Source: Tritrichomonas foetus (taxonomy: Eukaryota > Parabasalia > Tritrichomonadida > Tritrichomonadidae). From it: DNA of 13,669 bases. The position numbers and the translations under genes are program-made. The stretch is taken from contig MLAK01000021.1 in the NCBI GenBank assembly GCA_001839685.1, forward strand, positions 1-13,669, written 5' to 3'. This document shows, in pieces, positions 6,693 to 13,669 of this stretch. Below the pieces are notes generated by a model. The model saw only the letters and a program-made list of their open reading frames with translations. It did not search any database and was not told the origin of the DNA. The stretch's first letter is position 1, and every line of letters starts with the position of its first letter.

Positions 6693-8048
6693 ATGAGAAC
6701 AAGGCAATCCTCAACGAATTCTCGCCCTTTGAATTTCCGTCGTGGTGCCATTCGAGGCGGAACTTCATCTTCCGTGATTCGTCGCAATACCCAACATAAT
6801 CGAATTCATTTTTCTTCATCAACTGATGACGACGAAGACAACATCGAAGTGATCAACGTTGCCACAAAACAAGATAATGGCAAATTTGCAAAACCAGTTA
6901 TTCTTATCTCAGATGAGAGTGACAACGATGACAATAATCAAAATGATGATAACGAAGATTCCGATGATCAACAAACTGACAAAAAATCGCAAGATCTCGT
7001 TTCTGATGACGATAGCTATGACGAAGACAACCAAAATGGAACAAATCAAAATGATGATCGCTCAATTCACAATGAGAATGAAACTCTTAAAGGACCATAC
7101 AGACGACCAAATAATCGAACAAATAATCGAAATGGTGACAAAGAAGAGGAAGAGACAATTGATATAATTTCTTTCAAAGATATATATAATCGAGGGAAAG
7201 GCTGTGGAAGAACTAGAAGGGCATTCAGAAGACCAATTAAGCCGACAACAATAGAAGGTCCTAAATTCAGACGAAGGGCTCTTCAAAAAATATCTGATGA
7301 TGAAAACGATGGCGAAGAACACGAATTGTCATTTAAATATGTTGCTGAAGAAGTTAAGAACCCATTCACTTATATAAAGCAAACACAGAATTTACCAAAT
7401 CCAACAGAAGATCTCGAAATGCTTCCATTCATCATTATTCGAAACCAAAAAATGTTTTCCTCGCTCAAGCTGAAAATGATGCAAGATGAAAGACTTATTT
7501 ATACGTCAAATGACGGTAAAGATAATTGTCACTTCGTGTCAGATTCAGGAGTCGAAGGTGAAATTTCAACAAAAGAAAATTGTTGCGGATACGTTCGCGG
7601 AAGAAATAAAAATACTACGTTTACTGTTTACTGTCCAACAAAACTATCTGAAAGGGATGACAGAGAAGGTGAATTAATTGGAATGTGTTTTTCAATTGAA
7701 GAGAATCAGCCAAGTGTTTTCCTGGAAATGCAGAAAAATGGTGAGCCGCACTATGCTGTCTCTGAGAGACTTATGTTAGAGACTCTAGCAAAAGAAAAGC
7801 AAACAAATATCAATAATTATTTTTGTTTTGAGTCAATTGAATTCGAAACTAACCAACAGAAAGACCTAAAAAGTGCAATATTTCGTGATAACCTAAAGAA
7901 AGTAACTATTGTTGAAAAGGAAACACAAGTTCCAGTTTTCACGCTTTCCAAATCCACAGCCGATGTTTTCATTATGAAAATGAGACCTCCGCTGACACAA
8001 TTTCAAGCATATGGAATTGTTATTTCATTGTTGAAATTAAAGATTTAA
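6693..8048 (+). CDS. Tubby-like domain protein with acidic N-terminal half
   Basis: The 451-residue protein starts at ATG 6693. The frame opens earlier at a GTG (6642), which is not expected to start a eukaryotic gene. Residues about 236-451 form a divergent tubby C-terminal domain: GYVRGRNKNTTFTVY (299-313) matches the segment before FTVYD in tubby proteins, and the closing helix VFIMKMRPPLTQFQAYGIVI (425-444) matches the conserved DVFTMD...PL...QAFAI end that fills the beta-barrel. Tubby domains bind phosphoinositides and act in membrane signalling and ciliary trafficking, but the exact role here is unknown. Residues 44-133 are rich in Asp, Asn, Glu and Ser. Within them PVILISDESD (68-77) looks like a SUMO-interacting motif. 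Residues 167-196 are strongly basic, possibly a nuclear or nucleic-acid binding segment. Confidence 0.84.
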   Translation: MRTRQSSTNSRPLNFRRGAIRGGTSSSVIRRNTQHNRIHFSSSTDDDEDNIEVINVATKQDNGKFAKPVILISDESDNDDNNQNDDNEDSDDQQTDKKSQDLVSDDDSYDEDNQNGTNQNDDRSIHNENETLKGPYRRPNNRTNNRNGDKEEEETIDIISFKDIYNRGKGCGRTRRAFRRPIKPTTIEGPKFRRRALQKISDDENDGEEHELSFKYVAEEVKNPFTYIKQTQNLPNPTEDLEMLPFIIIRNQKMFSSLKLKMMQDERLIYTSNDGKDNCHFVSDSGVEGEISTKENCCGYVRGRNKNTTFTVYCPTKLSERDDREGELIGMCFSIEENQPSVFLEMQKNGEPHYAVSERLMLETLAKEKQTNINNYFCFESIEFETNQQKDLKSAIFRDNLKKVTIVEKETQVPVFTLSKSTADVFIMKMRPPLTQFQAYGIVISLLKLKI

Positions 8049-8339
8049 TTATATTATATTAAAAATAAATATGAATTGTTAGACCAATTATTATCTTATT
8101 TCTTATATGAAACGATTATCATTTATCATGATAATTCATGAAATGCATGCTTTTGTACGTCTTATCCTTACCACACCACAGGGAGAAAGTAGAGTTCAAA
8201 GACTTACAATCATAATTCATGATGAAAGTCATCAAATTCCTTTAATGAAACCACCAATTAGTATTAATTCAACTATTACTCACAATTAGATGAAAGATCG
8301 CCTAGATATTCTTTGAAAAATCATCTCAATGGAATGATT

Positions 8340-8385
<46 letters not shown>

Positions 8386-8516
8386 CTTTTTATTCCTAGC
8401 TCAGATAGATAGAACACATTTATAAAAGAATATTTTTGATTGTAAATCAATAGGAAAAAAGTCAAATCTATAAGATGACAATTTACTGTAAAAATTTCAA
8501 TTTTTATGAATAAACT
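8049..8516. other. Gene-poor spacer with poly(A) tract
   Basis: Between the tubby-domain gene and the convergent DDGQYHP gene. It contains a 60-codon open frame (8107-8289) starting MKRLSFIMIIHEMH, with no recognisable family and no clear promoter, and the 43-base A run. I do not call the short frame a gene. Confidence 0.6.
8341..8383. repeat. Poly(A) run of 43 bases
   Basis: An uninterrupted run of 43 adenines on the plus strand. It is far longer than other homopolymers in the window (the next is about 14 near 9294). No flanking target-site duplication was found, so a retroposed mRNA tail is possible but not shown. Confidence 0.97.
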
Positions 8517-8807
8517 TCAACAAATTGTGCAGCATGCTGACATTTTCATTCCAATACAGTCAACATTGCCTTCATTGTTTTCTTCAACTTTTTTTTCTTT
8601 TGGTTTTTCTTTCTTTTGCTTTTCTGGATGATACTGTCCATCATCGAATTTTTGAGATGATGACGATGATGCGTGTTTCTTGCCTGGATGATACTGTCCA
8701 TCGTCAAAGGATTCAGAAGAAGAGGAGTCTGCGTGTTTCTTTCCTGGGTGGTATTGACCATCATCATATTTTTTATTTGGATGATATTGTCCGTCGTCGG
8801 AAGGCAT
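8517..8807 (-). CDS. Small DDGQYHP-repeat protein with C-terminal CaaX-like box
   Basis: A 96-residue protein read from the ATG at 8807. It carries four perfect DDGQYHP heptads at residues 4-10, 15-21, 35-41 and 55-61, mostly followed by [GN]KK[HY] and separated by Ser-rich linkers. A Lys/Glu-rich charged stretch follows (62-80), then a short Cys-rich end with Cys84, Cys92, Cys93 and Cys96. The last four residues, CTIC, fit a CaaX prenylation box, with Cys92 next to it available for palmitoylation. There is no signal peptide or transmembrane helix, so a cytoplasmic protein held on a membrane by lipid is plausible. The repeats contain an acidic pair plus His and Tyr and could bind metal, but that is speculation. 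Conserved repeats at the protein level and an Inr-like TCATTTC about 19 bases before the ATG support a real gene. I do not recognise the family. Confidence 0.75.
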   Translation of the reverse strand: MPSDDGQYHPNKKYDDGQYHPGKKHADSSSSESFDDGQYHPGKKHASSSSSQKFDDGQYHPEKQKKEKPKEKKVEENNEGNVDCIGMKMSACCTIC

Positions 8808-9606
8808 TTGCTCTTAGAGAAATCAGAAATGAAGTGAAATAAGTATTTTTGATTTTGAAGTGTAAAAAAACCTAATTTTCATAGTAGTAAAATATAAAAA
8901 TTATTCAAAAAATTGAATAGTAACATAGAATTTGAGAAGGGAATTAGATCAAAATAAAATTAAATATTGTTTTTTACTTGATATGCTAGAAGTTTTAGAG
9001 CAATTTTATCTAGTTATTAATTAGTATTTCATTTAATAATTCCAATATTCGTATAAATTTCAATGATTTTGATTAATTACAATAATATTGTAAAATTAAA
9101 AAAATCCGATAATACCATTGAAATAAATATTCAATTAAAGGGAACGTATCTTGCTCTCATTTATCTACTTTGTAAAATTGATACATTTCAAAAAGCTCTC
9201 TATCTTATTTCCAAAGATTAATTTATCAGATGGTAACAATTAGATTTTTAGTTCACTCTTTTCAAGAGATACCCTTCTATTAATGTAATTTTTAAAAAAA
9301 AAAAAAACATCATCATCAATGTTATTTTGACCAAAATTCTTTGTTGCTTGAATTCAGATGTTTTACATGATTTTCATAATGATTTTTTCATGTGCAGAGT
9401 GAAATGACAGGAAATAATACAAAGGAAAATTGTGACAAAATGAAAAAAGAAGAAATGTTTTAGGAGTTGGCCATCAGAACAGCGATATCTATTTAGTGGC
9501 TCTAACAACCATAACTCATCATCAAAATCCCTCTTTTTTGGAAAACCCAGAAATAGCGGTCACCACAAATATCTGACCAAATAACATATTAAAAAGTTTA
9601 ACATCA
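8808..9606. other. AT-rich spacer, one doubtful short frame
   Basis: No convincing gene. A 52-codon ATG frame at 9063-9221 (+) contains KGTYLALIYLLCKIDTFQKA, whose mixed composition is more protein-like than the surroundings. It has no recognised family and could be a gene relic or chance. A run of about 14 A lies near 9294-9307. The last 150 bases (ACTCATCATCAAAATCCC at 9514-9531 and on) presumably hold the promoter of the gene at 9607. Confidence 0.55.
8826..8832 (-). promoter_or_regulatory. Inr-like TCATTTC upstream of DDGQYHP gene
   Basis: On the minus strand TTCACTTCATTTCTG holds two overlapping TCA-type initiator matches. The nearer one lies about 19 bases before the ATG, in the usual trichomonad range. 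Confidence 0.35.
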
Positions 9607-11868
9607 ATGAATTCGGAGGCATCTTTACGAGCCTCTTATAGTTTTTACATGTCCCACCTCCAATTCAGTACCTACGACAGACTTGACAAACTTCGATTCA
9701 GATTATCCGACGCGAAATTGAATAATATTTTGGTCAATCGACGAATCGTCTTATTTAACTTATTTGATTATGAAAACGAGCTTTCTGGAATTTTACTGCC
9801 GAAAGATTTATACCGATTTATTGAATCGCCTGAAAAGTGGAATATTCCATATCCAACATTATTTCAAAAAGTTAGTTATACTTTACATTTGTTTTTCACG
9901 AATGCTGAAATTTATGCAGACGGTCTTATGGAAATATTAGAAACGCGGGAATTTAAGTATTCAATTTTTTGTGTCATTCCAGCAATTTTTGGTTTTTTTA
10001 GTTCCTGTGAACAATGCAAGTTTGCATGTTCATTTTACTTAAATTTTATCAACAAAAAAATCTCTTTGAATGTTCTCAAAGAAATTCTCAGGCCATTTTT
10101 TAGTGGAAGTTCCTGTTTCAGATTTTACGAATTTGCTTTTTCTTCAATTTTTTCAAAACTTTTAGCTTCGCCGAATAGAAAAATCATAGATTTAATGAAA
10201 AACAACTTTATTCGAGCTTTAACACGTGATCTTGTTAGTGGAATCAAAAAAGCAGCTCAACTCATCCCAGAACATCACTTAAAATTATTAAAAATGATAC
10301 ATTTGAATTATTCAATGAAAGAGATGATAGATTTTTTTATATACCAGATTAAATGCGAATGTCTTATTTGGTTAGATTCTTACACACAAAGTGAACAAAG
10401 CAAAAAAGATTTAATTCGTGCTTTTGATTCTATTCTAAAAAATGATTCAATAACAAGATCAATTTGTGATTCATTGTTTTTTGCTTCAGAAAATTGTGTG
10501 TTTGAAATGCCGGAAATTTATGCTCCTTTAAAGTTAAATTATTATCAAACTTACTTTACAATGCAAGATATTCTAGTTTTATCTGAGGTCCTGTCACTGA
10601 AAGTTCCAATTATACCCATAGAAGGAGTTCAGTTAAAATCTGGTCAGCCGCTTCATCATATTTTTCCAGTGAAGGTAAGTATGAAATTCGATGATTCTTA
10701 TATAAGTTTTCCAAAAGTAATATTTAATCATAGCATAATTAATATTGATTATAAAAATGATGAAATAAAGAACGAAAGTCTTGAAATCAATGATAAAACT
10801 GAAATAATAAATCATGAAAATATTTTAAATTCTGAAAACCAAAACATGATTTCTATGAGTGAAAATTTAAATCCCGGTATATTAAATAATTCAAATAATA
10901 GTTTTGACATTTTATTATGTGATAAAATATTTATATCAGCAGATGACGAAAAACAATATTGCCGAGTTTACATGCAAATTTTGAAAAAGGCAAATGATGA
11001 AGCAGTTGATATTTTATCTTACTATGATAGAAACCCTAATCTCCATGAAAAATTGCCAGTGGAGTTTATACTCAAAAAAAGTATCAATATTTTTATCAGA
11101 CAATCAGAAAAATTTGAAGATTTGCTTGCAGCTGAAGCCAAAGCACGTGAACTCAATGTTTGGCATAAAATATGCATTTCTCATGAACAAATTGTTTTTG
11201 CTGGCCTTTCAATTCGTCAAGCGAAAGCATGTTTCGAATCACCAAATTTAGTAGACGCCATTCAAGGGTCAACTGAATTCACAATAAATGCATCAAACAA
11301 ACAACTTCAATTTTTAACTTTACTTGAAAAATATTTACCTTCTTATTTTATCGATTGTCCTGACATATCTACTATTATGAATAATGAATGGAAACTTTTC
11401 ATATCAAAAAGAATGACGAGTGTTCCCAATATTGGAGTATTATTTAAATTCAAGCCAAGCTATAAATTTTTCTTGTATGTAGTTTCTAACATTTCTGATA
11501 CAACTGATTTAAGTTTTCCTTCAATGTATCTTACATTGATGAATGTTGTCAGAAACTTAAAAAGTATCGCAGATTTGGAAGAAACTAAAGATATCAAACT
11601 TGAAACCGCAATTGCAATTTCTAGATGTCCAAATTTATTATGGAATTTCTTTATTTTGAATGTTTTTGTATTTGGTAATACTGTGTTTAGATCCCTTTGT
11701 AGTGAAAAAGATCAAATGCTTTTTCAACTGTTTAATAAGTCAATGATATCTATTATTTCAAAAAGTGAAGAACTATCTTTGTTTTTCGTGAAATATAGAA
11801 CCAAAATTATTGAAAAAATTCTTTCTCGTGAAAACACTGATGGAATTGTTTTTGAATCTGTTGTTTAG
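9607..11868 (+). CDS. Unrecognised 753-residue helical protein
   Basis: The frame opens at an ATG (CATCAATGAATTC) and runs without interruption for 753 codons. I do not recognise a named domain. Residues 1-370 read as mostly alpha-helical with many aromatic and Cys residues, for example IFGFFSSCEQCKFACSFY near 124-141. Residues about 374-438 are an Asn/Glu/Ile-rich low-complexity stretch, likely a disordered linker. Residues 440-753 are again helical, including LLAAEAKARELNVWHKIC. There is no signal peptide and no confident transmembrane segment, so it is probably cytoplasmic. The two helical blocks around a linker could be an alpha-solenoid or a regulator of small GTPases, but nothing in the sequence decides it. 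A GTAAGTATG at 10675 resembles a 5' splice site, but the frame is open through it, so no intron is needed. A hairpin (ATATGCAT / ATGCATAT, 11912-11936) lies just after the stop. Confidence 0.85.
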   Translation: MNSEASLRASYSFYMSHLQFSTYDRLDKLRFRLSDAKLNNILVNRRIVLFNLFDYENELSGILLPKDLYRFIESPEKWNIPYPTLFQKVSYTLHLFFTNAEIYADGLMEILETREFKYSIFCVIPAIFGFFSSCEQCKFACSFYLNFINKKISLNVLKEILRPFFSGSSCFRFYEFAFSSIFSKLLASPNRKIIDLMKNNFIRALTRDLVSGIKKAAQLIPEHHLKLLKMIHLNYSMKEMIDFFIYQIKCECLIWLDSYTQSEQSKKDLIRAFDSILKNDSITRSICDSLFFASENCVFEMPEIYAPLKLNYYQTYFTMQDILVLSEVLSLKVPIIPIEGVQLKSGQPLHHIFPVKVSMKFDDSYISFPKVIFNHSIINIDYKNDEIKNESLEINDKTEIINHENILNSENQNMISMSENLNPGILNNSNNSFDILLCDKIFISADDEKQYCRVYMQILKKANDEAVDILSYYDRNPNLHEKLPVEFILKKSINIFIRQSEKFEDLLAAEAKARELNVWHKICISHEQIVFAGLSIRQAKACFESPNLVDAIQGSTEFTINASNKQLQFLTLLEKYLPSYFIDCPDISTIMNNEWKLFISKRMTSVPNIGVLFKFKPSYKFFLYVVSNISDTTDLSFPSMYLTLMNVVRNLKSIADLEETKDIKLETAIAISRCPNLLWNFFILNVFVFGNTVFRSLCSEKDQMLFQLFNKSMISIISKSEELSLFFVKYRTKIIEKILSRENTDGIVFESVV

Positions 11869-12325
11869 ATTTTTTTAAAAATTGACTATTTATTAGAATC
11901 ATTTATATTAAATATGCATTTTTAAATAATGCATATATTGTATCTAATACTATATTTCATGTATATGCGTGTGTTTATGTAAATATCCCATAACAAAATA
12001 TTATTTATTTTTTCTTTCTTTTTTTTATATTCCAGTTTTCACTGAAAAGTTATCCTTTTTATTTGAAATTTAATATTGGTATTTTTTGTTATTTAGATAC
12101 ACATGATTCCATTGAATCGAAAATGATTTTTATGGGAAATAATCTGCATATTATGTCTTGTTATTAACTGTACTAAGCTAATTGGATTTTTTAAATTCTA
12201 TGTTCGATTTATTACATGGGGAATCATGTATTGATATGTTCTTCAGTCAAATCTGAGAATTTCTGAGTGATAGAAAAAATATTGATTTTCTGAGAATGAA
12301 GTATTAACAATATTGAATTCATCAA
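11869..12325. other. AT-rich spacer before the surface-protein gene
   Basis: No open frame of note. It holds an 8-base inverted repeat, ATATGCAT (11912-11919) and ATGCATAT (11929-11936), just downstream of the preceding stop codon, and pyrimidine tracts near 12000-12030. Nothing else was recognised. Confidence 0.6.
12319..12325 (+). promoter_or_regulatory. Inr-like TCATCAA abutting start codon
   Basis: ATTCATCAAATG puts a TCA-type initiator immediately before the ATG at 12326, giving the very short 5' leader typical of trichomonads. Together with the signal peptide that follows, it supports this start. The motif is short, so confidence is limited. Confidence 0.4.
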
Positions 12326-13669
12326 ATGATATTTGCTTTTTGTATTTTTTGTTTAAGAATTAAATCCCGAAGATCCTTGGAAGACATTTTACCAGCAAAA
12401 GAAATACTTGACACTTACAAAACTTTATCAATGCCATCAAATTCAAACATCACAGGAAAAAATGACGAAAGAATATTCAGTAAATGTAATATATATGTTT
12501 CCAACACATATTTTTACAAGTGTTTTTCTACATTAAATACGCCCAGTAATGGTAATGGTGGTGCAGTTTCTATGAAAAATGGTCAATTATATTTTATTGG
12601 GTGCACCTTCATTAATAACAGTGCATCAAATTCTGGAGGATCAATATATGCTATAGATTCTTGTTTAATAGTATATAAATCTAGTTTTGTTGGTGATCAA
12701 TGTAATAAAAACGGTGGAAGCATCTATGTTTCAATGAGTAATCCAAACCATGAAATGAATTCAGACATTAACGTACAAGTCGATTCATGCAAATTTTATG
12801 AAACTTATTCGCGCTCCAATGACGGAGGAGCGATTTATTCTGAAAATATTACATATATTTATATAAATATTGTTAATTTCACATCATGTAGTGCACAAAA
12901 TGGAAATGGCGGTGCAATTGCACTTATTGAATCATCAATTCAAATGTTTACATCACATTTCATGAATACTTCATCGAAAAGCCCAGTAATTTATTTTGAT
13001 AACATAAATAAGGAAAATGATGATTTATATGTGTATATTGAAGATTGTTGTTTTGCCAAAAGTTATGTGGTTGAAAATCCAATCTATGACTTATTCATTA
13101 GTGGGAAATTAACTCTTGAATATTATGCCAATTGCTTTACTAATTTACAAAATTGTTCAATAAATAGAGAAATTGCAATAGTGATCAATGAATATGCTGA
13201 TGAAAATATTTTTTCTGTTTCATCTCCAGATCAACAAAGATATATTTGCGATTTATTTACATTCCCATCATATCCTGATATTCCAGTATTTAATGATGAT
13301 AATGGTTCAATAATAACTTCACCTGACATTACATCATCGTGGACGAATACAGAAACAACAATCTCATCTATTCATTCACCTTTTCCGATGGAAACAGAAA
13401 ATGACACTGATTCCAAAAGCACTACTTTTATTGACTATAGTATTACTAGTGGAAACGCTGATGCAAGTGGGAAAGCGAGTGTACAACTCATCATAATACT
13501 TGTTTTATCAATTACAGTGATTTTCATAGTGATTGCGATTATCATTTTCATTATCATAAGAAAAAAGAGAGCTCACAATATAATTATGCCCTCCTATATG
13601 AAAGGTTTACAAAGTGGTCCCCCAAAGATTTTGTGGGACCACCCCATAAACCTTTGTCCTACCACACAC
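12326..13669 (+). CDS. Surface parallel beta-helix (Pmp-like) protein, 3' end beyond window
   Basis: The open frame of 448 codons has no stop before the window ends, so the gene is 3'-partial. The ATG at 12326 gives a short hydrophobic leader, MIFAFCIFCL, followed by RIKSRR, a likely signal peptide. Residues about 60-300 form a right-handed beta-helix of the kind seen in polymorphic outer-membrane-like proteins of trichomonads. GG[AS][IV] turns sit at 78, 104, 130, 167 and 195, each followed by hydrophobic strands and CTF/SSF/CKF/VNF/SHF-type turns. N-glycosylation sequons include NNS (97), NIT (174) and NFT (184). A Ser/Thr-rich stalk (about 320-385) leads to one transmembrane helix (about 388-411) and the stop-transfer RKKR (412-415). 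It is inferred to be a type I surface protein, perhaps adhesive. From residue 426 the frame runs through a GC-richer hairpin repeat, so the true tail is uncertain. Confidence 0.87.
   Translation, partial: MIFAFCIFCLRIKSRRSLEDILPAKEILDTYKTLSMPSNSNITGKNDERIFSKCNIYVSNTYFYKCFSTLNTPSNGNGGAVSMKNGQLYFIGCTFINNSASNSGGSIYAIDSCLIVYKSSFVGDQCNKNGGSIYVSMSNPNHEMNSDINVQVDSCKFYETYSRSNDGGAIYSENITYIYINIVNFTSCSAQNGNGGAIALIESSIQMFTSHFMNTSSKSPVIYFDNINKENDDLYVYIEDCCFAKSYVVENPIYDLFISGKLTLEYYANCFTNLQNCSINREIAIVINEYADENIFSVSSPDQQRYICDLFTFPSYPDIPVFNDDNGSIITSPDITSSWTNTETTISSIHSPFPMETENDTDSKSTTFIDYSITSGNADASGKASVQLIIILVLSITVIFIVIAIIIFIIIRKKRAHNIIMPSYMKGLQSGPPKILWDHPINLCPTTH
13601..13655. repeat. 55-base inverted repeat (hairpin) at window end
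   Basis: The arms are symmetric about 13628: AAAGGTTTA (13601-13609) with TAAACCTTT (13647-13655), GTGGTCCC (13614-13621) with GGGACCAC (13635-13642), and CAAA (13623-13626) with TTTG (13630-13633). 21 of 26 facing pairs match, with a 3-base loop. The stretch is clearly richer in G and C than its surroundings. It lies inside the open frame of the surface protein. It could be the end of a fold-back or terminal-inverted-repeat element, or a dispersed repeat at which an assembly stopped. Confidence 0.85.

Noticed and set aside
8525..8842. Plus-strand 105-codon frame over the DDGQYHP gene
   Set aside because: Antisense shadow. The repeat structure is perfect only in the minus-strand protein frame.
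10673..10683. GTAAGTATG as an intron start in the 753-residue gene
   Set aside because: The frame is open through the site and beyond to 11868, so removal of sequence is not required.
10994..11251. Second plus-strand frame of 85 codons inside the 9607-11868 gene
   Set aside because: It is an overlapping shadow of the 753-codon frame with no independent support.

Overview
The window looks like nuclear DNA of a flagellated, AT-rich protist, most likely a parabasalid of the Tritrichomonas/Trichomonas kind. Four things point there. The genes are dense, intronless and on both strands. Several starts have a TCA-type initiator (TCATTCA, TCATCAA, TCATTTC) a short way upstream, like the trichomonad Inr. 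There is a surface beta-helix protein with GG[AS][IV]-type repeats and one transmembrane anchor, plus a decayed relic resembling BspA-type leucine-rich repeats, both families being greatly expanded in trichomonads. There is also a flagellar CFAP97/Hemingway-domain gene. The genus is inference.

Layout. Bases 1-192 are two copies of a 97-bp tandem repeat, and they cut into the 5' end of a DNA2-type nuclease-helicase gene. Its nuclease half (to 1288) and helicase half (to 3055) lie in one reading frame, separated by a single TAG at 1286-1288. The nuclease active site and iron-sulfur cysteines are intact, while several helicase motifs have lost key residues. A convergent minus-strand gene (3247-5052) encodes a CFAP97-domain protein with a long acidic tail carrying four copies of a short FPMP...IEFN motif. 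A 1.6-kb spacer follows, holding a broken LRR relic on the minus strand and a small cluster of direct and inverted repeats.

At 6693-8048 is a plus-strand tubby-domain protein with an acidic N-terminal half. A gene-poor stretch with a 43-base poly(A) run follows. Then comes a tiny minus-strand gene (8517-8807) for a DDGQYHP-repeat protein ending in a CaaX-like box. After another spacer, 9607-11868 encodes a 753-residue helical protein I do not recognise. From 12326 to the window edge runs a secreted or surface parallel beta-helix protein with signal peptide and transmembrane helix. Its cytoplasmic tail runs into a 55-base hairpin-forming inverted repeat.

The genes do not form a pathway: replication/repair, flagellum, possible signalling and cell surface are mixed, as is usual in such a genome. 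Repeat-like sequence at both ends suggests, without proving, that this is a contig bounded by repeats. I see no convincing new multigene system. The most notable objects are the nonsense-split DNA2 with an eroded helicase, the repeat microprotein with a possible lipid anchor, and the repeated linear motif on the CFAP97 protein.
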